Below, in pieces: positions 1 through 11,000 of a stretch of 64,000 nt of DNA. The DNA is from Gossypium raimondii (lineage: Eukaryota; Streptophyta; Magnoliopsida; Malvales; Malvaceae). Every line of letters begins with the position of its first letter. The first letter of the stretch is position 1. The notes under the pieces are model-generated. The model was not told the origin of the DNA and searched no databases. It worked only from the letters and a program-made list of their open reading frames with translations. The position numbers were made by a program, and so were the translations under genes. The DNA lies in NCBI RefSeq assembly GCF_025698545.1, contig NC_068569.1:20088001-20152000 (forward strand), written 5' to 3'.

Positions 1-266
1 AATCACCATACAGGTAGTTTAATAGCAATTTCAAATCATAACCCGGATGAGGTCAATTCAATATACAATGGACCATTTGAGTTAATTAGTATTTAAATAT
101 TTAATTTATTTTTATATAAAAAAGTGTAAAAAAATATCCTAAGCTTATTTTCAGCAGACAAAAACCTGAAAAATCAGGAAATACAATTTCAGGTGCTTAA
201 CAAGTTGTTTATAATAAATTAACGAATTAATGAGGATTTAAAAAAAACGGAAGTAAAACAAAGTAC

Positions 267-996
267 CTGAGTGGGTACTTCGTCGACTGAGGTAAAGCCA
301 AAAAGTTGTTGCAAGATACTTGAATCCACTGAGCTTCCAAAATATATTAAAGCGTCCTCACCATTCTCAAGAAGATAGATTCCATCATCACAGACATGTT
401 CACTAGAAAGTGGGACTGTAGGAGGAAGAACAGATTCATCCCCATCCTGTCCAGCAAGCATAAATTGTCTGTTGGCATGGTTAAAACACTTTGGACCATA
501 AGCCAACTAGAAATTTTATTACCTTTGTATCAACATTGAGGATGGCAAACATCCTGGGATAAACCAATGGGATTGCCAAAGGAGTAGAAAGGGAGGAAAC
601 ATAATTGAACCAGAAGAAACGGTCATCTATTCTGCCATCATTTCGCAACCCTCCACACTTGATTAATGCTGAAGAAAGGAAAAGACAATATTTATGAACA
701 GATGAAAAGTACTTCAATTTTTCCTTGACAAGATGTCTGAGTTTCTGCCACAGGATTTGCCAAAATGGAAGAACAAGTTTGAAGACGAAGATTAGCTAAA
801 ATAATAATAATGGAAATGAATGAGATATGGATCAAGTAGATAAATTAACAAAAAGAAATATTTATACCAAGAGTATATAGAGGGAGAAGCTTAAGAGCCT
901 CAGGAAGAATAAGCTGTCCAGTTGATGATACTGTGGCGCAAAATTTACGATATGAAAGCAGAATGATGATGCAAAGATTTGTAACATGGTCCCTCA
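267..996 (-). pseudogene. SEC24-like COPII coat gene, truncated 3' portion
   Basis: Three consecutive exons on the minus strand (868-996, 523-668, 267-446) join in phase with GT-AG borders. They encode a stretch typical of the C-terminal helical and gelsolin-like part of plant SEC24, the cargo-binding subunit of the COPII coat at ER exit sites. Motifs include GQLILPEALKLLPLYTLG, GRIDDRFFWFNYVSSLSTPL and YLLENGEDALIYFGSSVDSS. The last visible exon ends in a good donor, so following exons would lie left of the window. No SEC24 coding sequence is visible upstream of 996, and a complete RING gene starts within 500 bases. The normal protein has about 1000 residues, so some 700-800 N-terminal residues are missing. 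The visible exons are intact in frame, so this is either a fairly young truncated duplicate or, less likely, a gene with a giant intron. The SEC24 identity is firm; pseudogene status is inferred. Confidence 0.7.
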
Positions 997-1464
997 CTTG
1001 AAGAAGAGGGCATGTAGGAATTCTATAATTCTGTTGCAAAGGTTGATGAAGATGGATTACCACTGCATGGTGCGATTCTATAATTCAGTTCAGAATGAAT
1101 TCTTATATACAATATCATTACGATGAAATAAATATTTTTTTTATATTAAATATTATCTACTTTAAAAACCCAAAAGTGGTACTCATAATTTTGTCTTCTA
1201 AAAAATACATCTCAAAATCCTTACTTTATAGGATGTACTCAAATCCTTGACTAGTTAATATGAGATAATTTTTCACTTCAACTATAGTTATGAAAATATT
1301 TTCAATCTGTGTTGCATTTATCAAATTACAAATATATATATACACGATATACTGCAATTTAGAATTGTTATTTCAATCCATTCATGAAGCTTACAATTAG
1401 ATAGTTTTAGATACTATCTGAGATGCAAAAATTTACATAGATGAGATAATAGAAATAAATGGAA

Positions 1465-2190
1465 TCAAGTTGGCATTTGGAACCGGCACAACGGGCACAG
1501 GTGACTAGTCTTCAACCACTTAACAATGCAACCATCATGGAACACATGTGTGCATGGCATCGAGGCAATCTCGTCACCCTCCGAGAACTCATTGAGACAG
1601 ATAGCACATTCTTTGTTCGTTGAGCTCAAACCCTCACGCAATCTCCTCCTCTTCTTCAAAGGCAAACAATCTTGTTCTTCATCATCACCCCATTTATACC
1701 TTCTCAAAGTTTGAACCGAAAAATATGTAGCAGGCTTGAAATCCAATGCATCCCCATCATCGTCGTCGTCGTCATTCGGCTCATCGACCTCATCATCATC
1801 ATCATCAATATTAACCGGCACCTTGATGATTACTTCCACGTCGAACGAAATGAGTTTACGTGTAGAGTTAATGGGGTTACTATGAATCTGTCGTGCATAA
1901 GACAAGATACTAGGAACAATGAGGGTCCGAATGTAGTCTAGAGGTGCACCCATTCTTTCTAACAAGGAGAGTAGAATGTTGGGACCGTCTTTGCTGGATA
2001 AAATGGTGTCCCGACGAAATGTGACGGACTTATTGAAACTCCCTAACGTTGTTTCCCTATTAAGAGATGAAACGAAACGAATCCTCACAACTATGTTGAA
2101 AAAGTCATGTGGGATATGACTACAATGTTGTTGTACTTCAAGATTATTGGTTACTTCCCTCAACTTGATGCAGTAAATGGAAGCCGCCAT
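1465..2190 (-). CDS. RING-H2 finger E3 ubiquitin ligase, intronless
   Basis: This single-exon gene encodes 241 residues. The C-terminal 45 residues form a complete C3H2C3 RING-H2 finger: CAIC, then a cysteine in MPC, TH, FH, GC and CPLC. Such fingers bind E2 enzymes and promote ubiquitin transfer. The finger is preceded by an aspartate-rich tract around residues 128-148, encoded by GAT/GAC repeats, and by a basic KKRRR patch near residue 180 that could be a nuclear localisation signal. The N-terminal 125 residues show no domain I recognise. There is no signal peptide or membrane segment, so a soluble cytosolic or nuclear enzyme is likely. Intronless RING-H2 genes are common in plants and often amplified. 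Substrate unknown. It shares little beyond the finger and acidic tract with the other RING gene at 48540. Confidence 0.85.
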   Translation of the reverse strand: MAASIYCIKLREVTNNLEVQQHCSHIPHDFFNIVVRIRFVSSLNRETTLGSFNKSVTFRRDTILSSKDGPNILLSLLERMGAPLDYIRTLIVPSILSYARQIHSNPINSTRKLISFDVEVIIKVPVNIDDDDDEVDEPNDDDDDDGDALDFKPATYFSVQTLRRYKWGDDEEQDCLPLKKRRRLREGLSSTNKECAICLNEFSEGDEIASMPCTHVFHDGCIVKWLKTSHLCPLCRFQMPT

Positions 2191-2754
2191 TGCTATTATC
2201 TTGCAACTTCTTTGATCGTTGAAGGGTTTCTCAGAATCGCAGTTAGTGTATGAGAATGTAAATACAAATAGTATAGATTTGGGGGCTTAATTTTTTTATA
2301 AGGAATTGAGAAAATAGAAATCACCGACTATTATTTGTTAATTTTTTCCTATTTCTTCAACAATTCTACACCAAATAGGTAAATTGCATGTTTACTCATT
2401 ACATTATAATCCTACTCAAACTCTTATCCTTATTTATGGATAAGTCCTTAGTTAATTTTTAAAATATAAACAAATACAAAAATATTAAGAACAGTGAGAT
2501 AAGATAAGGTATTGCTTAATATTTGCATTATCCAATTTTATTTATTTATTATTATCTATTTTAATTCCGCTAGAAATTAATAAATATTCAAATTGTTTAA
2601 ATATTTAAAATTAGTAAGTTAAGTTTTTCACAAAAATAAATTAAAAATGGATTGAAAATTGGGTACCCTAATTCGTTATGCAAAGTCAATTTGAAGATGT
2701 CATCAAGTAGAAGGCTGGCTTGCAAGGGTGTTCGTTGCCAGGGCCAATCCGAAC
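2191..2754. other. Intergenic, upstream region of the RING gene
   Basis: AT-rich DNA with no coding potential. It should hold the promoter and 5' leader of the minus-strand RING gene. Bases 2747-2754 (ATCCGAAC) are the left target-site duplication of the adjacent MITE. Confidence 0.5.
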
Positions 2755-3285
2755 TAGAGGTGCTCATGGGCCGGGCAGCTCGGCCCGGTCGAAATATGGG
2801 AGGGTTTGGGTAAAAATATAGGCCCGAAATATGGGTTTGGGCAAAAAAACGAGGCCCGTTTAGAAAATGGGCCGGGCCTCGGGCACCACTTTTTCAGCCC
2901 GGGCCCGACACGGCCCGACCCGATATAATAAATATATTTATTTTTTTTAATTTTAAAATATTTTTTACATACTTTTTTATTTTTTTTTTAAATTTTAAAT
3001 TTTTTTTAAAATACTTTTTTAAATTTTTTAATTTTAAAATATTTTAAAATACTTTTTTTTTAAATTTTTTAATTTTAAAATATTTTTAAAATACTTTTTT
3101 AATTTTTTAAAATTTTTAAAATAAAAATGGGCCGGGCTGGGCTCGGGCTTATGATTTTTCCCGGGCCGAGCCTGGGCAAAATCTTAGGCCCATATTTTGG
3201 GCTGGGCCCGGGCCTAGGACCCGGGCCGAAATTTTTTTATGGGCCCGGCCTGAACCCGGCCCGGCCTGGCCCATGAGCACCTCTA
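2755..3285. mobile_element. Non-autonomous hAT-type MITE, 531 bp
   Basis: The element starts TAGAGGTGCTCATGGGCC and ends with the inverted complement (GGCCCATGAGCACCTCTA). It is flanked by a perfect 8-bp direct repeat ATCCGAAC at 2747-2754 and 3286-3293. An 8-bp duplication with TA(G/A)NG-type termini is diagnostic of the hAT superfamily. The ends are rich in GGCCCG/CGGGCC runs, and the 200-bp centre is almost pure A and T. It has no coding capacity, so it must be mobilised by a transposase elsewhere. The perfect duplication implies a recent insertion. A diverged relative lies at 24847-25423. Confidence 0.9.
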
Positions 3286-3293
3286 ATCCGAAC

Positions 3294-4665
3294 CCTGGTT
3301 TGAATTTTTTTTTTAATTTCTTGTACAAGTCCATTCAGATCAGACCTTCGTCAGAGTAAATGGTAAATTTAATAGTTTCAATTCAAATAATAAAATATTT
3401 TTATAGTCATTTTAATATGTTTGATTATGATCAGAACCAACATATGATACCGAAAAAGGGTACACTAGGAGAAGTAGGTAACAAAACCCCGAAAATATTT
3501 GCATTATTATTACTTCAAGTTTTAAGTAAAAAATTTTCACTTCATTATAATTCTCTATAATTTTTAAATTTATAGTTGTTAAAAAAATAAATGATTCTTA
3601 TATTTTGTAAGGACCATTTAAATTTAATTTTGGAAGGAGATAGATCTAACATGCAAATAGATTAAACTAAAAAAGGTAATTGTTTTATTAAGTCCTTAAA
3701 TGTTTTATATAATCACATTTCAGGTCGGTGCCGCCAATGGCAACGATGGCACCAAAGTTCACTGTTCAAAACAGATCATTCTTGTATATGATTTTGCAAG
3801 TGGGTCATTTTCGTAAATAATTTATTTAGATTATTTCTGAAAAAAGCCTAAAGAAAGAGAGATGTATGAATGTTAGGAAATGATATCTAAATTTGGAGCG
3901 GTAGAAATTGTGATATTGTCCTCGGTTCTCATGGACCATCCTTTAGGAATGTTCAGAGGCCAATTAAAGCTATGGCCAAAAATAATGGCAGCCAATGGAT
4001 GGTAAACTTATCAATTTTGAGCTATAGCAACAACTTATAAGTATATCTTTTTCCATATTGAGTGGTGAATATAGAATCATTCGGAAATATGATAATAATA
4101 GTCTACAATGTCTTTTAAAACGTTGAAGCTCGAAGTAGATGTGGTCACATCAACATAGACAAGCTCAAAAGGAAGTCAACTAGACAACAACGACGACCAT
4201 TATGGATATATCTTTTAGCCAGCCATAATGCTTTTCCATTTCCTTATCTCAATTTTTTTTCTTTTTTGGTGGCTTTTTTCTATCGTCCTCCAAAATTATT
4301 AAAAAATCAAAAATTTTTTTAAGTAGAATAAGCACAATATAATGAAAGTATAAATCTGAATAATTATAAGTATCAAATTATTACATCAGATAATTTGAGT
4401 GCAACATCAAATTATTATATTATAAACAGATCAAAAATTAATACAATACAATTTTAAAGTAAACAAGTTACTGAACTAATTAGATTAAAACTCACTCTTA
4501 ACAATCATAAACTCAGGCACCTACACGTCGTGCGCGGTAGGTATCGAATAACACAGGATCAGATATCAATGAAATGATAAAATTCCTGTCGCAGACAACA
4601 CAAAAAGAACCTCACAAGAAAATAAAATTGTGGATTTCTAAATACAAGCACACATTGATCGATGA
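3294..4665. other. Intergenic, no gene seen
   Basis: AT-rich sequence between the MITE and the 3' end of the HSP40-type gene. The only open frames are short and of low complexity (for example 3360-3560 +). The last 300 bases should include the 3' UTR of the gene ending at 4666. Confidence 0.4.
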
Positions 4666-5899
4666 TTAACCAGAATCCCCTAAAACACTAACCGCAGCGG
4701 TCCGTTGTTCATTTGTAAGGTCTTTGGGAAAGTTAACGAGGAAGGAAACATTCAAGTTGCCTCGGCTTCCCGGTTCTTTCTTGTTGGCCATACCCTGGCC
4801 TTTGATGACCCTTTGATAGCCAGGCCCAATGATTTCATCAATTTCCAGATTCATCGTCCCTCCGCCCAGTAAAGGTATCGGAAAGGAGCAACCTGTGAGA
4901 GCCTTCACCAACGGAATTTCAACAGTGAGCTCCAGATCATCGCAGACTCGTCGGAACAAGCTATGGCGTTTCTCGGCAATCACGAAAGTGACGTCGGCAG
5001 CGTAGGCTCCTGGGCTTTCGTTTCCCATTCCTTCGAATGTTACCTTTGTCCCTTTCTTCCATCCTGGATTCACTTTTACTGATAATATCTCGTCTTCTTG
5101 TATTATTTGCCTGCCCATTTTATTCACAATATTGCTTCAGATTTTAATAGTGTTAATTCATAATAAATGGATTTTGGGTAAAAAAAATAAAAACCTTTGT
5201 ATTTTAATAGGTGGCATGAATCGGGTTGGATTTTAATCCATTGAATCTAGATTATTTAATTTAGGGTTTAAATCTTTAGGATAATTTTTGTTGAAGTTAA
5301 ATTTTGAATTTGAATATTTTTAAATTTAAGTTTTTAAGTTGAATTACTATAAATTTAAATTATAATCATTTAAGCTTTGGATTAGTTTGAGTTATTATCT
5401 AATTAATTTGAGATATAATTTTCAAGTTCGTTTCATATGACAATGGGAAATCACAGAGAATATGTAAAGCTGAAAAAAATGATAAATATAAAATTACGAA
5501 CCCGGATAGCGTAAGAACGTCTCTCGTGATCATCACCTTCTTCATACATCCATAGCACAACTCTTCAAGCGTGCACTCCAGATTTCTCTCGATCGTTGGA
5601 GGTTTCACCGTCCCGCTTAACTTAGAATACCTGATCGGGTCACTCTTCCACTTGCTCGATGAGTTTCTCGACAGATTCTCGCGGAATCCGTTTCTATGAT
5701 CCACGCTTCTCAGACTTGCTCCATTAGGAATGCTGTTTACGAGGGAAGGTCTCGGCAGGGGGCTCCTCTTGCTCGGGGTTCTCGGAGGGATTGAAGCAAA
5801 GAAAGCGTCCATGTTTCGATGCCTGAAACAATGCCTCCTCCGGGATTGGAATCCATGTCGGCCATTGTATCCGTAGCCGCGAATCGGAGGACACTGCAT
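4666..5899 (-). CDS. HSP40/DnaJ C-terminal peptide-binding protein without J domain
   Basis: Two exons, 5502-5899 and 4666-5110, join in phase (GG|gt, ag|GC) to give about 280 residues. The junction restores the family reading LSGQIIQEDEILSVKV. Residues from about 107 match the C-terminal beta-sandwich domains of type II (DNAJB1-like) HSP40s: TLEELCYGCMKKV, NPGWKKGTKVTFEGMGNE and KGQGMANKKEPGSRGNL. These domains bind unfolded client peptides and hand them to HSP70. The N-terminal 105 residues are Ser/Arg/Pro-rich and lack helices and the HPD motif of a J domain, so it could not stimulate HSP70 in the usual way. Arabidopsis has similar J-less HSP40-like proteins. The start at 5899 is the first ATG in the frame; an internal Met at residue 30 is a weaker alternative. 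The TATA-like box near 6045 supports this 5' end. Confidence 0.8.
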
Positions 5900-6044
5900 G
5901 TTTGCTTGATCTATTACCCAGATATAAAAATTCTGTCCCGTTTGCGAACCGAATCTGGATTTCTTACAATGACGCCATGATTGTAATGTGAAGGGAAATC
6001 TGTAAAGCTTGGTTTAGAAATGGAGGCAGATTCAAATGATTGAA

Positions 6045-6053
6045 CTATATAAA
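6045..6053 (-). promoter_or_regulatory. Candidate TATA box of the HSP40-type gene
   Basis: On the minus strand this reads TTTATATAG within CTCTTTATATAGTTC. It lies about 150 bases upstream of the ATG at 5899, a normal distance for a plant gene with a leader of roughly 120 bases. Confidence 0.4.
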
Positions 6054-6059
6054 GAGTGC

Positions 6060-8021
6060 TAGCAGAGAGCCAAAGGGGGGACATAGATTTTTACCATATT
6101 CACCAGTAAAATATAATATAAAAAATGCATGGTTAATCTATTAACTAATTACCCAAATATTTACTGTTTGCCAATAAAAAATAATTAGCCAAATATTTAT
6201 TGGCTTTCATTACCACATTTCTATTAGCAAGAGATAGTAACCTAAATTTTCTTTCACTATTTTTCTCTATTTTCTAAGGTTATATATATATATGCAATTG
6301 AGATATTAATCCTTTTAATTTAATTTTTATACTTTACGAAAATTAAAAATTAGTCCAATTGAACAACATAGTTATATATTATCGTTAAATCATTACCTTA
6401 AAATTTATAGTTTAACAATTTACAAGCAAGAAATTAGCAAAATCAATATTTCACTAATTTATATGGCAAAAAGTACGAGTCAAATTTATATATTTACCAA
6501 TAAATGTACTAACCTCTCTATTTTCTTAAAATAGAATTTCATGATTAGATGGTGTTGTTTTATGTATATTAGCATTTAAATAATTTTGCATCCATGCTAT
6601 TATCAATTTCACTTATTTTTAACCAATATCAGACAGGATTAAATTTAATCATTTACTTCTATATTACAGGCATTCAATTTCAGACCAAATGGGAAAGACT
6701 TCGTCATTTCTTTTAATGATTATGAGTTAATTTTCAAATATATATTTAGCTAACTTTTTTTTGGGTCCCTCAAACATCTATCAGCATGATAAAATGGCGA
6801 TAATGAGGAGCAATACAGTTGACTGATGCCTGCAGCTCTACATATAGTGATGGGCTCTTCCGAAGTCCCATTTCATTTTCTCAGCATTCACTTAATTATA
6901 ATTCACATTAACTAATTTGATACACAAATTTTAATTTTATGTAATTATAAAAATATTAAAATTTAAATAGATACTTAAAACTTTTATTTAATTCAATTAT
7001 GCACTGCTTAAAAATTAAATACATTAATCAATTTCTATATTTGATAAATATAATTATTTATATATGTAATATATAAACATAAAACAATGCTATATCAATA
7101 ATTGTATTTATAAAATTGATTCAAATTAAAATTTTTATATAAAATTACACAAAATCAAAATTCAAATATAATAAATAAAATTATTTTTATATACAATATA
7201 TAAACCTAAAATAATAATATATAAATAATTGTATTTTTAAAATTGAATCAAATCAAAATTTCAGATATAAAATTATACAAAATTAAAATTCAAATATAAT
7301 AAACATAACTATTCATATGCAATATATAAAATAAAATAAACACTCTTTTTCTACGTAAAGCAATTATATTAAAGATTTTCAACAAACATGTGCAGACAAT
7401 TTTGATATTTTAGAAAAGAATTACCCTACAACCCAACTTCATATTATGATACTGTAGTAATTGGAATGTCTCCAAATGTGTGACCCAAATCAAGAGTACA
7501 AAAATATCATAGCTACTATCATATACAGTACAGATAATACATGTACTTACTTGCTCGTAGAGATACATAAGAAATTTAGAAATCGAATTATTTTCTTTAT
7601 TTGCAACCTACAGGGTACAAATTGGGTATTATCCCAAAATACAACAGCTAATAGCACACTAATATTTACTGCAGAAGGAATTAGAAAATAAGTAAAATAA
7701 CCAACCCACCCCCAAAAAAAAAAAGAAAAAGAAAAAAGAAAAGGGAAAAGCTTTCAACATTTTCTGGCATTTCTGATGTAAGTTAGCCAGGGAAAGATGC
7801 ATCTGCAATGGTAGTTGATACACCAAAAGGATTTCGATCGAAAGGACAGTTCGGTTAATATTTCCATTATGTACAGAATACATTACACCTGTGCATAGCA
7901 TTCAACAAGATGAGCAACCATGTGATCCACCAGATTTGATGCAAAATGATTTACCAGGATAAATAGAGATACATTTGTTGGAGAACTTCATATGATCCCT
8001 ATTAAAATAACTAACCCCCAA
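6060..8021. other. Intergenic AT-rich DNA and kinesin 3' flank
   Basis: From 6060 to about 7400 the DNA is very AT-rich with only short degenerate repeats, for example related segments near 7000-7190 and 7200-7330. From about 7690 to 8021 it may be the 3' UTR of the minus-strand kinesin gene. No gene was recognised. Confidence 0.4.
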
Positions 8022-11000
8022 TCACGAGTAGTTTCTGGGTTTTAAAGATAGATTTATACCATTTCTGGGTTTTAAAGATAGATTTATACCGTTTCTGGGT
8101 TTTAAAGACAGATTTATACCGATCTCCTTGATCGACGCACACAAAAGGAAGTACATATTCCTCGAGCCTAGAGGTGGACCTTGACAAAATAAAATAATAA
8201 TAATAACAGAGACGGGAAGGCTTAACTACTCAATAATGTAACCACAACACGTTTAGAAAATTAAAGAGAGAGGATATATTTTATTTGACGTAAGATTTTT
8301 CATGATTTAAGAGCTCAATTTAGTTTTAGTTCAGCTAGGCAGTTTGTACATAATATTGGCTCCTTCCTTTCCTCTTTTAGGATGCATGAAGTGGTCAACA
8401 AAGTTCAATTAAATTTGCAGAATAAAGAAAAGAAAATGGATATATACTCACCGTGATGGTCAGATAAATGCATGGTTAAATTCTGCATACCCTACAACAT
8501 AAAATTTGCACACTGCAAAAGTAAAAGAATCAAAATTACTAAAAGAAAAGAAATACCATAGAACTTATTTGAAGCATTGAAATTAGTTATGATACAGAAT
8601 ACTGCTAAGTTTTACATCCTCATTTCAGCTCCTAAATGCTTAAATTGCTTAAATTGCTTGTTGGTAATACTAAAACTGAACATTCAAAATGCCACTGGAT
8701 GAAATATGAATGATAATAACAGTTCAGCTATATGTTGCTGTAAATGAGAAAAGATGGCAATTTATTGTAACATAGCAATATTTTAAGAAAAGCATAAAAA
8801 AAGATATAACCTTTGCATGACAAATTTTCGTTATAGCCTCAACATGAAAATTCTTCAGTTCTTCGAGAGATGTAACATCTAAACCACTGATATCTTCACC
8901 CTATAGAAAATAGTTGGTTAGTTTAGATTCATAACTTTTCTAAGTTGCAACTGGATGGAATTAAATGTCTACGGATATATTTACATATACACATCATAAC
9001 CAACTTAAATATAATCAAATGCAACAGCATAGAACAGATATAAGGTATAGCTTAAAGTACACAAACAAAGATGCATCTCAAAAGTCTTCAACTAACAGGC
9101 CTCATATACCTATTAATTCAGAAAAATGAAAAATTGGTCCTGAGATGTAGATCAGCACATGAAATCTGAAAACTGGCATTCGCTGGCGGATTAGTTTGTA
9201 GACCAAAAGCAGGCTTACAGCTGAAACTAGGCTAGAAGGCCAACAATTTAATACAATTGATAATTCAACGTTCTACCAAGTGATAACATTCTATTCTTGG
9301 TCATTAAGTTTGAGGTAGGTTGATGCTTAATATAATGCTAAAAGCTAATTGTTTGCTTTAATCGACAGTACTGCACTCATATACAAGTGTTAAGTGACGT
9401 CATCCACAGCGATTAAGTTTGAGGTTTGCAGTGGCCTTATATTGAGGCTGTCGACTTGATACTGAATACTCATCCTATTCCAGGATCAATTTCCATTAGA
9501 ACTGTGCCTATATCCCTTATAGATTCCTCACTGGTTTGGACAAGTCTTACATCCCAATGATAAATCAAACACTAATTTTATACTCATACTAGAGCTGGAA
9601 AATGAAACCTTAAAAGAAGGCAACCAAAAAGACAGATCCATAGTTGAAGAAAGAAAACAACCACAATAAACTGGTACGAGAAAAACATGCAAGTTCTGAT
9701 TTCTTCAAAACTAATCTAGAGAAACAGCATACCTTCATTCTGGAAACAAGCCTTTCTAGTTCTTCACATCTTCTCCTTTCTTCTTGATAGCAAGCTCTTA
9801 ACTCTTCGTATGTTTTCATCCCATGTAAATTTTCACAAGCTTCTTCCGGTTTCAATAATTTAAACGAGTGACCATTGGAAGGCAAAGGTCCATTTCTTTC
9901 TCCTGTTTGTGCGATACTTGATGATATGTCCTCCACATTAACACCAAGTTTTCTCATCTTTGCCACAAGCATCCACATGTTTGCCAGCTCATTTTCCAGA
10001 TGTTCCTCGTGCCTTTTTGCTTCATTAATTCTTCTCCGCAAATCACCTTCCATTAGCTCTCTCTCAGATAATGCAGCTTCCAGGGCAGCTTCTCTTTGGT
10101 TCCTCATGCTAAGTTCTTTCTGCAACTCCTCTATGAGAAGTTCATCCTCTTGTTTCCTGTGATGTGCCTCGGGCCAGGCACCACTCATGTTGTTTTGTCT
10201 AAAATTATGCATAGTCCTCTGACAACAGTTGGATCTACAGCGGGCCTCTTTTGCGGCAGCCAGTTCACCTGTCAGTTTAGCATTTTCATAAGAAAGCCTG
10301 GTTACTTCTTCAGCTAAGTTTCGAAGTTCAACTGCAGCTGCTGCCGCCAACTCTTTTGCATATGAAGCTTCCTCTGCCAGCTTATTACTGTGAACTTCAA
10401 GCCCATCCTTCTCTTCAGCTAATTTCACCTTCTCTTGCTTCAGGCTCTCTATCTCAGCAGCCTAAGAAAATGAAAACAGGTTAAAAACATCAGCAGAAAA
10501 CTTCATGGAAGAGTAATACACCACCCTTAATCAAATACTGAACAGAAGTAGCATAGTTAGTTCAAATTTTGCTTAAGATGCCAGAATTAATAATGAAAAA
10601 GGAATTACCTGAATAAGAACTTGGGAATTCAAAGAGGTACATTTGTCACACTCTTTGGAGTCATCCTGAGAAAATACTCTATTCAAGCTCATGACACTAG
10701 TTGGTGTATTATCATCACCGTAAGTTTCTTCACATGAACCAATTCCATTCTTCATTTTCTCAAAAAATTCTTTGGAACAAGTTTCTTCTGCCACATTATC
10801 TGCACTTTCTTGTGGATTCCTGGAGCTTTTGTTCTTCAGCTGTTGCCTTAGTAGAAGAATAGTTTCTTGCATCTCAGAATTTTCTGCTATCTACTAGGAG
10901 AATCAAATACTATCATTAACAATATGAACTCTGAAATAATAAAGCACGGGGAAGGCAAAGCGGACTTAGAAATTCTACCTTCACTTGAAGTTGCTCTTGA

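Noticed and set aside
9875-10317. Plus-strand frames opposite the kinesin coiled-coil exon
   Set aside because: Shadow frames: the minus strand has coiled coil with consistent splice sites.
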